Positions 1-11,598 of a stretch of 64,000 bases of DNA are shown in pieces (the first letter of the stretch is position 1; each line of letters opens with the position of its first letter). This stretch comes from Flaccisagitta enflata (lineage: Eukaryota; Chaetognatha; Sagittoidea; Aphragmophora), in contig OZ231126.1 of the NCBI GenBank assembly GCA_965153355.1, positions 64,976,001-65,040,000 of the forward strand. The letters are read 5' to 3'. The translations under genes were made by a program, and so were the position numbers. The notes beneath the pieces are model-generated. The model worked only from the letters and a program-made list of their open reading frames with translations. It was not told the DNA's origin and did not search any database.

Positions 1-117
1 GTTTTGTTTTTTTAGAAATAATGATTATTTGTAAAAATGATTAATGTTATTTTTAGGAATGCTAATCTTAAGATTTTAAAATCTTTTACAATTATAGATG
101 TATAAAAAGATGATATA

Positions 118-508
118 CACTCTTTTTTTTGAGTAAGGACAAAGTTTATAAGGACATGAGGCTGAAATTTTGCCAAAAATTAAGGACCTTGTAAGGACAA
201 AGCCCAGCCTCAGATTTGTAAAAAAAAATTTTTGATTCAAAATTTAGGTTATGTTATGCAACTTCTTAAAGAAAATAATCATGTTTAGAGGAAATAATAG
301 CTTTCATTTTTGCTCAATAACATTATGTTTTAGTAGGAACAACTACAAAGCAATTATTGTCACATCTAACTTGTATTTACTTATATTGATTATTGAACAT
401 AAGAAAATATTAAGGACACGCTATGAACATTTCAGCCTGAAATTTGCAAAGATCTAAGGACATCCCAGCCTCAGAAAAAATTACTGGTCCTTATAAAAAA
501 AAAGAGTG
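118..508. mobile_element. MITE-like inverted-repeat element U
   Basis: The left end CACTCTTTTTTTTGAG..AAGGAC and the right end GTCCTTATAAAAAAAAAGAGTG are inverted copies. Each is flanked by TA, as expected for a Tc1/mariner-type target duplication. The inside is AT-rich and repeats AAGGACA..GCCTCAG in both orientations. No transposase is present. The superfamily is an inference from the TA flanks. Bases 1-117 are AT-rich with nothing recognisable. Confidence 0.55.
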
Positions 509-585
509 TATAACGAATAAAGAGTAATACAAATTAGATCAAAACTAGGCCCAGAAAAACTTCCTTTTTGTAGAGATGACTTATA

Positions 586-702
586 AACCACTCTAGTTAG
601 AAGGGGCAGTTAGGTTTGAAAACCACTCTAGTTAGATGGGGCAGTTAGGTTTGAAAACCACTCCAGTTAGAAGGGGCAGTTAGGTTTGAAAACCACTCAA
701 GT
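586..702. repeat. 35-bp tandem repeat
   Basis: Units starting at 586, 621, 656 and 691 (AACCACTCTAGTTAGAAGGG followed by GCAGTTAGGTTTGAA) repeat every 35 bp. There are three nearly identical full units and a partial fourth. It is a head-to-tail minisatellite without spacers, so it is not a CRISPR array. Confidence 0.9.
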
Positions 703-832
703 CCGGTACTGCTTAGACAGCTTAGATAGCTTACTGAACTCCAATAAAGTACAGAACATATTACGGGAAGTCACTGTGTTGAGAAAGGTGAATAGGGAGA
801 CAGTGAGGGGAAAAGAGAATAAGATTAAGGCC

Positions 833-951
833 ATGGAGGCCAATAAGGTGCGCTGTGTCACACAGACTGTGTGGATCGTCGAACGAATGCGTAATCAACA
901 GACAGACAGACGGACACAGCCTGTTATAGAGGTGCTTTGGCGCACCTAAAA

Positions 952-952
<1 letters not shown>
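833..952 (+). mobile_element. Family A element, GGTGCG subtype
   Basis: It begins GGAGGCCAATAAGGTGCGC, carries GTGTGGATCGTCGAACGAATG and a short GACA/GACG core, and ends in the hairpin AGGTGC-TTTGGC-GCACCT followed by AAAAA. The internal AAGGTGCG matches the hairpin arm. Sister copies lie at 18819-18953 and 45733-45855. The architecture resembles Helentron-associated elements (subterminal inverted repeat, microsatellite core, 3' stem-loop). Confidence 0.65.

Positions 953-954
<2 letters not shown>

Positions 955-1044
<90 letters not shown>
955..1044. repeat. (GA)n microsatellite
   Basis: About 90 bp of uninterrupted GA directly follow the A-tract of the preceding family A element. The ORFs that cross such tracts in this window are repeat artefacts. 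Confidence 0.97.
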
Positions 1045-1049
<5 letters not shown>

Positions 1050-1151
1050 AAAGACGGAAATAGAAAATGAAGATTAGGTTGTCGCGAGTGTTTCCTTCAC
1101 CTGCGCCAAGCCTTGAAGCGCTTCCATTTTTACAATTTGAACCTCCATTTA

Positions 1152-1255
1152 TCTCTCTGTCTCAGTTCTTCTGTCTCAGTTTTTCTGTCTCAGTCTCTCT
1201 GTCTCAGTGTCTCTGTTTCAGTATCTCTCTGTCACTTTCTCTGTCTCTGTCTCTC

Positions 1256-1307
<52 letters not shown>

Positions 1308-1500
1308 AGTTCTTCTGTCTCAGTCTCTCTGTCTCAGTATCTCTCTGTCACTTTCTCTCTCTTTGTTTTTGTCTCTCTCTGTCTCTCTCTGTCTCTCTGT
1401 CTCTCTGTCTCTCTCTGTCTTTCTTCTGTCTGCGCATATCTGTCTGTTTGTCTGTCTACCTGACTCTCTTTCTATGTCAGACTCTCTTTAACTCTGTCCT

Positions 1501-1557
<57 letters not shown>

Positions 1558-1582
1558 TTCTTTCTCTCTCTCTCTCTCTGTC
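1152..1582. repeat. Degenerate (CT)n/(CTGT)n tract
   Basis: CT-rich simple sequence with interspersed CTGTCTCAGT blocks gives overlapping Ser/Leu-only reading frames in several phases. It is a microsatellite and not coding. From 1590 to 1970 I see no recognisable feature. Confidence 0.9.
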
Positions 1583-1973
1583 AGTGCAATGTAGACCAAC
1601 GAGTTATCAATAATTCATCCTTCTAGTTTGAAATTGAATGCTATGGGTTAGAATGAAGACACTCTCGATCCTTTCTCTCATGGAACTTTTTTTATCCGTT
1701 GTAAATCTCACCACCAACATCCTTCCTCAATCAGGCGCATTTTTGCGCAATAAGTCGCAATTTAAAGTGAGAAACAGTGTCCGTGTAAACATGTGAGAGG
1801 TGATATCTGTATTTGTTATCCCCGATCGCACAATGCATCGACAATGGCAGGAAATCAAGCAAAATGGACAATATTCGCTTGATCGTTATATCAAATATAT
1901 GGCCAGTTTCCCGCTTTGGTGGATCCGTTAGAGAGTCATCAACATTACACTTACAAACCTGTGCATTTATAAG

Positions 1974-2031
1974 AAACAAGGCCGGATACACGGCTACCCA
2001 AGTCGCGTGCGGGTGGGTAGGGGCAGTGATA
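1974..2031 (+). mobile_element. Family A 5' end fused to a family B element
   Basis: AACAAGGCCGGATACACGG, then an AGTCGCGTGCGGGTGGG subterminal repeat, is a canonical family A left end. After TAAACAGGTCGC the sequence switches to the family B start (CCAAGGGCAATATATGG). No family A right end follows, so this is a truncated or chimeric copy. Confidence 0.6.
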
Positions 2032-4215
2032 AACAGGTCGCCCAAGGGCAATATATGGTCAGCGATACCCTTTGCCCTGCTTTGAGTGATTGTGAATTGG
2101 AGTGAGGGGAAGCAGGGCAGCGGCCCCGAAGGGGACGAAGTCCTGCAGAACACAGGGGGACTTTCGTCCGTCCTGCCTTTCGTGGATGAGATGCTACATA
2201 GAGGGTTGACTGAGGGCCTTCAAGAGCTTAAATTGAGGTCTAAGAAGGCTGATGTAAGGCCTGAGAATGCCAATTGGAAGCTTGAGAGGACTAACTTGAG
2301 GCCTAATTTGAGGCATGAGAGGACAGGTTTGAGGCATGGGAATTTCGATTTGAGGCTTGCGAGGCCTAATTTGAGGTCTGACAGGTCGCCCAAGGGCAAT
2401 ATGTGGTCAGCGATACCCGTTGCCCTGCTTTGAGTGATTGTGAATTGGAATGGGGGGAAGCAGGGCAGCGGCCCCGAAGGGGACGAAGTCCTGTAGAACA
2501 CAGGGGGACTTTCGTTCGTCCTACCTGAAGAAGTGGATGAGATGCTATAGAGGGCTGACTGAAGGCATTCAAGAGCCTAAACTGAGGTCTAAGAAGGCTG
2601 ATATAAGGCCTCAAAATGCCAATTGGAAGCTTGTGAGGGCTAACTTGAGGTTTGAGAGATCTGGATTAAGGCTTGAATAGCAGCCCAAAGGCAGTAAGTG
2701 GTCAGCGGTACCCGTGCCCTGCTTGAGTAGTAAGTGATTTAGTTGAAAGGGAGCAGGGCAGCGGCCCCGAAGGGGACGAAGTCCTGTAGAACACAGGGGG
2801 AATCTGTCCGTCCGTCCATCCGTCCGTCCGTCTGCCTTCTGTCCAGGATGCCCTGTTATTCAAATTTTCATTGAATACCATGAAGAAATGACAAAAGGCA
2901 GTTCATGGACAATGGTACCCTTGAACTTCTCTAATTTGTAGGTTAAATTGAAGGAAGAGCAGGCCAGGATCTGGGTCTCTGAGGCTAAAATCTGGGTCTC
3001 TGAGGCCAGAATCTGAGTCTCTGAGGCCAGGATTTAGGTCTTTGAGGCTAGGATTTAGGTCTTTGAGGCCAGAACCTAGGTCTTGGAGGTCAGAATTTGG
3101 GTCCCAGAGATCAGGATCTGGGTCTTTAAGACTAGGATGTGGGTTTTAGAAGCCAGAATCTAAGTTTAAGGGGCCAAAATTCAGGTTTTTAAGCCAGATT
3201 TGGCCCATTTTGCCTGGATTTGGGCCATTTTGCCAGGAATTAGCCCATTTTGCCTGGATTTGGGCCATTTTGCTTGGATTTGGGCCATTTTGCTCGGATT
3301 TGGGCCCCAAAGGAGACGAAGCCCTGAGGATGGGGCTGGGGGGGGGGACGGACGGACGGACGTACGGACGGACAGATTCCCCCTGTGTTCTACAGGACTT
3401 CGTCCCCTTCGGGGCCGCTGCCCAAAAGCCAGGGGACTGATTAGAAGCCTGGGAGCAATAAATAGAGGTTTACATGGCTGATTTGAGGTCTGAGAGACCT
3501 AATTTGAGGCATGAGAGGCCAGGTTTGAGGCCTGAGAATTTGAATTTGAGGCCTGAGAAGCCAGATTTGAGGCCTGAGAGGCCAGATTTGTGGCCTGAGA
3601 TGCCAGATTTGCGGCCTGAGAGGCCAGATTTGAGGCCTGAGAGGCCAGATTTGAGGCCTAAAAGGCCAGATTTGAGGCCTGGGAGGCTGGATTTGAGACC
3701 TGAGAGGCTGGATTTGCTTCCTGAGAGGCCAGATTTGAGGCCTGAGGGGTCTGATGAAGAGGGGGACTAACGGACGAACAAACGAACGGACGAACGGACG
3801 AACGGACGAACGAAAGTCCCCCTGTGTTCTACAGGACTTTGTCCCCTTCGGGGCCGCTGCCCAAAAAGCCAGGTTTGAGGCCTGAGAGGCCGGATTTGAG
3901 GCCTGAGAGGCTGATTTGAGGCCTGAGAGGCTGGATTTGAGGCTAGAAAGGCTGGATTTGAGGCCTGAGAGGCTGGATTTGAGGCCAGAGAGGCTGGATT
4001 TGAGGCCTGAGAGGCTGGATTAGAGGCCTGAGAGGCTGGATTTGAGGCCTGAGATGCCATATTTGAGGCCTGAGAGGCCAGATCTTAGGCCTGAGGGGCC
4101 TGATAAGGGGGGGGGACGAACGAACGAACTAACTAACTAACGAACGGACGAACGAACGAAAGTCCCCCTGTGTTCTACAGGACTTCGTCCCCTTCTGGGC
4201 CGCTGCCCAAAAAGG
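2032..4215 (+). mobile_element. Three nested family B elements
   Basis: Left modules (GGTCAGCGATACCC then GGGCAGCGGCCCCGAAGG) begin near 2056, 2405 and 2698. Right arms (CCTTCGGGGCCGCTGCCC, with one variant) end at 3423, 3861 and 4209, each followed by AAAAG. The innermost arms (2756-2809 and 3370-3423) are identical over 54 bp. The other arms share the ACTTTCG variant that the innermost pair lacks, so the pairs close like brackets. Cores are diverged roughly 21-bp minisatellites (TGAGGCCTGAGAGGCCAGATT type) at 2215-2380, 2545-2680, 2950-3310, 3480-3760 and 3870-4100. Reading frames through the cores are repeat artefacts. Confidence 0.75.
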
Positions 4216-5015
4216 CTACCTACGCAGTTGGGCAGGGCAGTTGTGGCAAAACCGCCTGTAAACGCTTAAAAAGCTACCATCCCAACGACCATCCGACCGA
4301 CCATCCAACCGGACATCTTTTGCATGGACCTGCTAAGCGCTTTCAATGTTGCACGTTTCAAATTTCAAGGTTCTAGCTCAAATACTTTAGAAGTTATGAG
4401 CATTTGTTTGAACCATATCAAGCTGTAAAAATTCTAGGAGAATATTTAAACTTTCTTTGAAAATATGGCCGGCAATGAATTTCAACTGAGTCAAAGTTTT
4501 TTGAAAAAAAATTAGGCGAATTAAGTGATTTCCTATCGATTGCACCCCACTTTGAAGACCATTTTTCTAAAAACTATTTTGTGATTTTTTTTCAAAGGCC
4601 CAGACGCCCAAAACAAACATAAGTTATTTCCTATCGATTACACCCCACTTAAAAAAAAATCGCTCTGAGGGCTTTTTGGGGGCCCCTAAGAAGTTAAAAA
4701 TTTTGGTGAATGAGATGAACCGAGATATGTGCATTTGCCAAGCTATCTTTCAGGACCAAATTGAAGCAGATTAGTTCAAGTTACTATCTTCGGACTGGCC
4801 GCATATAAAAGAGAAATCGGAAAATTCAAAAGGACTCAGGTTTAGGATCTGAGGTCAATCTCTATAGAGTCACGTGCACGCAACTAAAGATAGATGGTGA
4901 TTTTCTCTAGTTGACTCCAAATGTCCCCAGAGTGTAATCCTTTTCTGCTCCTTAACTCGCTGTCGATATCATACAGTCTATTTGGAGCCATTCTGCTCCG
5001 CCCACTGTGCTAAAT
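4216..5015. other. Unassigned AT-rich intergenic or intronic DNA
   Basis: No coding frame is convincing. TCCTATCGATTGCACCCCACTT at 4531 is repeated with one change near 4631. A family A right-end remnant (GAGTCACGTGCACGCAACT) lies near 4868. Confidence 0.5.
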
Positions 5016-5430
5016 TTTTAGTCATGTGCGCGCGACTTGACAAACCTGATATATCCGTCCATCCGTAGGTCCGTCCATCCATCCGTCCATCTGTTTATTA
5101 GGCTGTCTGTCCATCTTTCTGTCTATCTGTCCATCCATCCTTCCGTTAAATTGCCACACTGCATTTTCGGCATTTACAAGCGTTTTTAGTCGCGAACACG
5201 CAACTCTACACCTTGCCGTGTTGGTTGGTCCATCCGAGATATTTCTGAATTGCAAGCAGTTTTTGCGCTACTGCTTCTGCCCAACCGTCCGCAACGCGAC
5301 CGCGACTTGCCATGTATCTGGCCTTGTTTTTTATCACTGCCCCTGGCCCTGCACAAATGCTTGATTATCCTGTTTAGTCACTGCTCTCGTCCACCCGCAC
5401 GCAACATCAGTAGCCGTGTATCCGGCCTTG
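5016..5430 (-). mobile_element. Cluster of family A copies and pieces
   Basis: TTTTTAGTCATGTGCGCGCGACT at 5016, followed by GTCC repeats, is a 3'-end half. The span 5183-5326 is a complete minus-strand copy running from TTTTTAGTCGCGAACACGCA to ATCTGGCCTTG. The span 5332-5430 is a 5'-end half ending CCGTGTATCCGGCCTTG. Adjacent independent insertions or nested copies are likely. Confidence 0.7.
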
Positions 5431-5491
5431 TTTACACTCTACTCTAGTCTTGGGTCTCTCTTGCGACAGTGTTCCATTAACCGTGCGCTTC

Positions 5492-6110
5492 CTTTTGGGC
5501 AGCGGCCCCGGAGGGGCCGATGACCTATGATTCCACATAGGACAATTTTCTCCAGTTTCCGGTTTCCGTTTTACGTCCATCCCCCCCCCCTCCCCCAAGC
5601 CTCAATAAAGCCTCTCAGACCCCAAATCAGGCCTTTTCGACTCCAAATCAGACCTTTCTGACCCCAAATCAGGCTTCTCAGACCTTAAATCAGGCCTCCC
5701 AGACCCCAAATCAGGCCTCTCAGACCCCAAATCAGTCCTCCCAGACCCCTGATCAGGCTTCTTAGATCCAAATCAGGCCTCAGACCCCATGTCAGGCTTT
5801 TCAGACCCCAAATTAGACCCCTCAGACCCAAATAAGGCCTTTCAGACCCCAAATCAAGCCTCTCAGACTCCAAACCACGCATCTCACACCCTAAATCAGA
5901 CCTTTCAGAGCCAAAATCAGGCCTCTCAGCCCTCCAAACCAGCTTCTCACACTGGAGAAAATTGTCCTATGTGGAATCATAGGTCATCAGCCCCTCCGGG
6001 GCCGCTGCCCCTCTCATAATCTCATTCCCACATAAACTAACTTAGGGACATCGGGTACCGCTGACCAATTGACCATGTAACGCTTTTGCGACTATTCCAC
6101 CCTCAATTTC
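5492..6110 (-). mobile_element. Family B element with 59-bp inverted arms
   Basis: The arms at 5497-5555 and 5952-6010 are inverted copies differing at one of 59 positions. Between them are about 16 copies of a 21-22 bp unit (CTCAGACCCCAAATCAGGCCT). The right side continues into the family start module in reverse (GGGTACCGCTGACCA, then GCGACTATTCC). The left side stops at CTTTTGGGCAGCGG. This asymmetry matches the other full copies. Confidence 0.8.
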
Positions 6111-6141
6111 CTCTTCTAGAAGACGCCCAGACCCAGGCATA

Positions 6142-6668
6142 CAATACGGCGCAAAAAAATCTTTAGGGTAGTAATAATTTTCATACTTCATTACAATAGA
6201 CAAAATTTATTTGTTATGTCTTTTATAATTAACTATTCAGAATTCAATACTTGAATAAACCCTAGAAGTTCAACTACAAAGTGCTAAATGATATTCCTGG
6301 GTTTCCAACCTCTAAACACTATGAAAATCTATTGAATTTTTGTGGTGATTTCTTGCTATTTTCCTTCCCATAAACCTCTGGTAGTTTTTGGGCTTGTTGG
6401 GATCTACAGAATTAGTTGACAAGTTCTGGTTATATCGAGATATTCTATAGGTAAAATAATCGTGGGGTATGACTAATGATTATAAAAAGTATTGAAGAAA
6501 TGTTTTTTTTCCAAATTTTGAAGGCGCTAACTCCTAACTTCAGTCTTTTCTAAACTATTTGACCAACGTGATTGAGAGCAAATGCTTCTTCTTACCAGAT
6601 TCTATCAACTCTATCACCAAAAATTACAATGAACAGACCTGAAACTTTTTTCTTTTAGCGCCGCACTG
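6142..6668. mobile_element. MITE-like element L
   Basis: CAATACGGCGCAAAAAAA on the left is inverted on the right as TTTTAGCGCCGCACTG. TA flanks both ends. It is 527 bp with no coding potential. A Tc1/mariner-like origin is inferred from the TA duplication alone. Confidence 0.6.
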
Positions 6669-6669
6669 T

Positions 6670-7083
6670 ATATTCAGTTCCGCAACACAATTGTTAATGG
6701 TCGCTTTCCTCTTTCCGACCAACGCAAGCCCATATAAACTTCCATTGTTCTCACTCTCTTTTTCTCCCCAACACACAAACGCGCAAAGCCTAAGCTACTT
6801 CAGCATGCGCGCCTTTGGACAAGGGTATCCAGCGCGAGGGTTTCCTTTTATCTCTGTGATCTTCAATTTGTCTCTCCATGAACAAATGCGTTTGTTCCGC
6901 AGTCCTCTCCAAACGAAACCACTCAGGAATGCCATTATTCTTTCCATTTTTTACTCGCTATACCTGTCTCTATCTGTCTCCATCTATCTCTCTGTCTACG
7001 TGTCTCTCCACGAGCTCCTTCGTCTTTGCAGTTTCTCCTAACCACAACTAATTCTTTTTGTTTCATAACAATTTTTGCTTTTG

Positions 7084-7085
<2 letters not shown>
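6670..7085. other. No recognisable feature
   Basis: The sequence is pyrimidine-rich toward its right end, where it grades into the (CT)n block. A 116-codon open frame here has no recognisable motif and ends in Ser/Leu repeats, so I do not call it. Confidence 0.5.
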
Positions 7086-8092
<1,007 letters not shown>

Positions 8093-8408
8093 TACTGCGT
8101 TATATCTTGGCCCCTATCTTTACACTTACCTGTTGGGTGTGTAGGTCGCGAAATTGTTTAATGTTGCATGAAAAGAAGAAATTGTAAGAAAGAGAAAAAA
8201 AAGAAGAGGAGAGAACATTAAAAATAGGAAAAAATGGGCTCTCAATTTAGTATTCATCGTCTGTCGTTATAGATGAGGTGGGAATCTCTTCTTACTACTT
8301 GCCCGCAGTCTTTCCTCTCTCTCAATATTTGTTTGTTTGAGCGTGACTGGATGGGTAATCTCGGTGTGTATGTCAGCGCAGTTTCATGATCGCGGGTTCG
8401 TTGCTTTC

Positions 8409-8619
8409 TTTTTGGTCGCGTGCTACGCGACACTACACCCCGCTTTGTCCGTCCGTCGGTCGGTCGGTCGGTTGGTTGGTTGGTCGGTCGGTCCCCTTTT
8501 TACTTTTTTTATGTTTTTGCGGTTTTTGGCCTCGCTGCTCTTGCCCAAGTGCTTTAGTAACTCAAATACTGCCCCTGCCCACCCGCACGCGACTAAGTTA
8601 GCCGCGTATCCGGCCTTGT
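8409..8619 (-). mobile_element. Family A element, complete
   Basis: Read on the minus strand it runs from CAAGGCCGGATACGCGGC, with subterminal AGTCGCGTGCGGGTGGG, through a (GACC/GACG)n core to the hairpin GTCGCGTAGCACGCGACC and an A-tract. It is 211 bp. This subtype pairs GTCGCGTGC internally with GCACGCGAC in the terminal hairpin. Confidence 0.8.
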
Positions 8620-9720
8620 AGAGAATAGCTTTAATCGCGGTATCGGTAGCGATGCTTATGTCTTTTGTTTTTTTTTCATCAAAAGCCCTCTGTCAAAAGT
8701 TCGCTTTGCACTGTTATGGCGACATCCATTGCAGACAAAGATCGTGAAACTATGGGTAGGCATCCAATATGGCGAGAATCCCGGGATTCAGGGCACATCG
8801 GGGGGCCATAAGCTGTCTTAACCTTCAGTTTAGACGCCAATTTCACCTTGTTATATCGAAAATCATAAAGCGCCTGTGCCTGTGTCATCATCTATAAAGA
8901 TATCACTAGCAAAAGTTGTTCTTCTGCCTTCTTCTCACTCTCTGTTTTAGCGGCCCTCTAGGAGCTCAAGGCAGAAAACGCAAAAAACAAATGAACATGG
9001 CAGCGGCAGCGTCAGGAGCAGCGGCAGAGGATTTAAAAACAAGCTGCAGTCTCTTGATCGTTGAGGAATTTATGATAATAGTACACATTTAAAACTGAAA
9101 GGCGCAGTATATTTTACTTTGAACCAAGCATTGTCCACTTACACACAGCAAGTTAAGACAGCCCCTCATTCACTTATCCAAATCTTTCACTGGTGCTATG
9201 CGTTTTTAGCTTAAAATTTCCTGCCTACTATGGGGAAGAGATAGACGTCGTCATCGATTTTTTATGATAGCTTGAGTATTTTTCCTTCCCGGGAGTCACT
9301 ATTAGGATTACTTCTTCATTGTGTGATTTGTATGATACAATTTTATATGAGGAGTCAGCCCGAATTTTCACCACATTTATCTCCTTCAGAAACTATGCTT
9401 AAATCTACAGGGCCCTGACCCGAGCATTTTTGTCCACATGGCTGTGGCCCAGTAGGGAACTTAAGACCGGCGCCAGGAAGTAACAGGAATTAAGAATTTT
9501 TCTTCAGATTTCAGTTTCCTTCCGTAATTGCAGAATATTGTATTTAGCTAATTGAGGGACATATGAATTGGATATTCTTTACCCAGTTTGGATGTATGCA
9601 TGCTTGATGAGTCAGCAGACAACGGGAAAACATTGAATGTCCTCATATAATAAATGCCATGAGCCATGCTAGGTATCGGTCGGTTGGTTAATCAGTCCAT
9701 GTTTATTTTTTTTTCCTTCG
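8620..9720. other. Unique-looking DNA without a supported gene
   Basis: About 1.1 kb has little simple repeat. AGCTGTCTTAAC near 8811 and GTTAAGACAGC near 9153 form a short inverted pair, but no flanking duplication is evident. A 70-codon minus frame at 8679-8891 shows no family motif. Confidence 0.4.
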
Positions 9721-10050
9721 ATGTTTAATGACTTTGGTAACACAATTCCCGCTGACCAAACTACTGACTTGGCTCTAACGCTCGCGTTTCAGATTTTTTT
9801 TTTTGTACGTAAGGCCACGATTCGCGTTCATGCTGCGGTGTACAGAAGCGAGAGTCTTAATTGTTATTCATCACGAGTCGTTAAGAGCCGGAGCAAGATC
9901 TCGTTACATTGCATTCGGCCGGATCGTCTTCTTTTGTTTGTCCATCTTGATGAATTCTTTCTCCGCCTTTCTTTTCCGTTTTCTCATTCTTCAAGCTTTT
10001 ACCAAAACCAGCGCAGTGCTGTAACCGCAAGATTAATTTGTATCAGAACG

Positions 10051-10632
10051 TTTTTAAGTGCGTCCTCGCACTTCTATATGAGGTCATGTCCGTCGGTCGG
10101 TTGGTTGGTTGGTCGGTCGGTTGGTCGGTTGGTCGGTCGGTCACGCAAACGTTTGAAATGCGTAAAACGGCTGATTCTGACATATTTCTTCAATCCTATC
10201 ACCTTTCATGCCTCACCACATTCATATTCATTCATTCATTCATTCAATCATTCATTCATTTATTCATTCATTCATTCATTCATTCATTCATTCATTCATT
10301 CATTCATTTATTCATTCATTCATTCATTCATTCATTCATTCATTCATTCATTCATTCATATATTCATTCGGTCATCAAAAACGTTCATTCACAAAATCTT
10401 AATCAAGCGAGGCGCACTTATTGGCCTTCACTTGCCTCACCACATTCATATTCATTCATTCATTCATTCAATCATTCATTCATTTATTCATTCATTCATT
10501 CATTCATTCATTCATTCATTTATTCATTCATTCATTCATTCATTCATTCATATATTCATTCGGTCATCAAAAACGTTCATTCACAAAATCTTAATCAAGC
10601 GAGGCGCACTTATTGGCCTTCACTTGGCCTTG
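10051..10632 (-). mobile_element. Family A relative (AAGTGCG subtype) with expanded ATTC core
   Basis: One end is TTTTTAAGTGCGTCCTCGCACTT, a hairpin, followed by a (GGTC/GGTT)n core. The other end reads AAGTGCGCCTCGCTTG inverted and closes GGCCTTG. Between them, a block of roughly 200-220 bp is duplicated in tandem (10207-10430 and 10434-10625). Each block has CCTCACCACATTCATATTC, a long (ATTC)n run, and TCGGTCATCAAAAACGTTC. The His/Ser/Phe/Ile frames across it are repeat artefacts. Confidence 0.65.
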
Positions 10633-11117
10633 TTCTTTTGATTGTACGTAATTGTCCATCGTTTTCAAGTTGTCCTTCATTTTCAAGTTATATTCTCTCG
10701 TCCATTTTCTATATCGTCCACCCCCCCCCCTTTCCCCTCATTCCCAATTTCAAGTTACATTTGCATAATTGGACGTTTTGCACCTGTTGCACATGTCCTG
10801 CGATGATACCAAAGCATAAAAAATTGGAAAAGCATACTTCTAGTTGGCCAAGAATTGTGGAATTTCGACTGAGATAGTCAGAGTTGGGACACTACAGTGC
10901 AAATTTCCTCCTAGACTGGGCTGCTTTTCATGCAGTGTTTTTTCCGCCTTTTTTGGGACATGTTTGTCACAGTTTTATCGATTCAACATTAAAGTTTATT
11001 TCTACATTCATGATATTCCCCTTCCTTTTCCCCCCTTCCCCCTTCCCTTTCCCCCTTCCTTTTCCCCCTTCTCCCTTCCTTTTCTCCCCTTCATCCCTTT
11101 GCGCCCTCTCCCGGCAG
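10633..11117. other. Intron-like DNA upstream of exon A
   Basis: The last ~90 bases (about 11023-11110) are almost pure C/T (CCCCTTCCC-type) and end CTCTCCCGGCAG. This is a strong polypyrimidine tract and 3' splice site for the exon that follows. The rest shows no recognised element. Confidence 0.5.
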
Positions 11118-11567
11118 ATTTCCCGAGTTTCTCCTCGATTTCCGTCCCGGTCAACGTCGGCGTCAAACACTCACTCCAAAACGCGTGGATCTTCTCAAGA
11201 AGGAAAACAGCGGAGGAAAAAATGAAGGAGGAATAAGAAGAGAAAGAAGAAGAAAAGGAAGTGGCGGCGGTGGTGCGGGAGAGGGAGGAGGAGTTGGGGA
11301 AAGGGGCGGAGAAGAGGATGATGTAGAGGAAGAAGGAGATGGAGAAAGTAGATCATCATCATGCTCGTCAGCGTCGTCTTCGAGAACACGAGAGAGAAAA
11401 ACTCGAATTCCTCTCGCGTTATCCTCCATCTTCCCGCCAAAAATCATCGTCACCACTGGGAGTGATTCTGACAGCAACAACAAAGATAACAGAAAGATGA
11501 GAAGAAAGAAGAGTGGAAAGGAATATAACGACAAATCAAAAAAGAACGAAGGGGACAGAGATGATGT

Positions 11568-11598
<31 letters not shown>

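Noticed and set aside
586-702. CRISPR-like regular repeats
   Set aside because: The 35-bp units abut with no spacers, and the host is eukaryotic.
9721-10040. Possible upstream exon (frames of 73 and over 100 codons)
   Set aside because: No domain, no clear donor, and the frames run into family A hairpin and (ATTC)n sequence.
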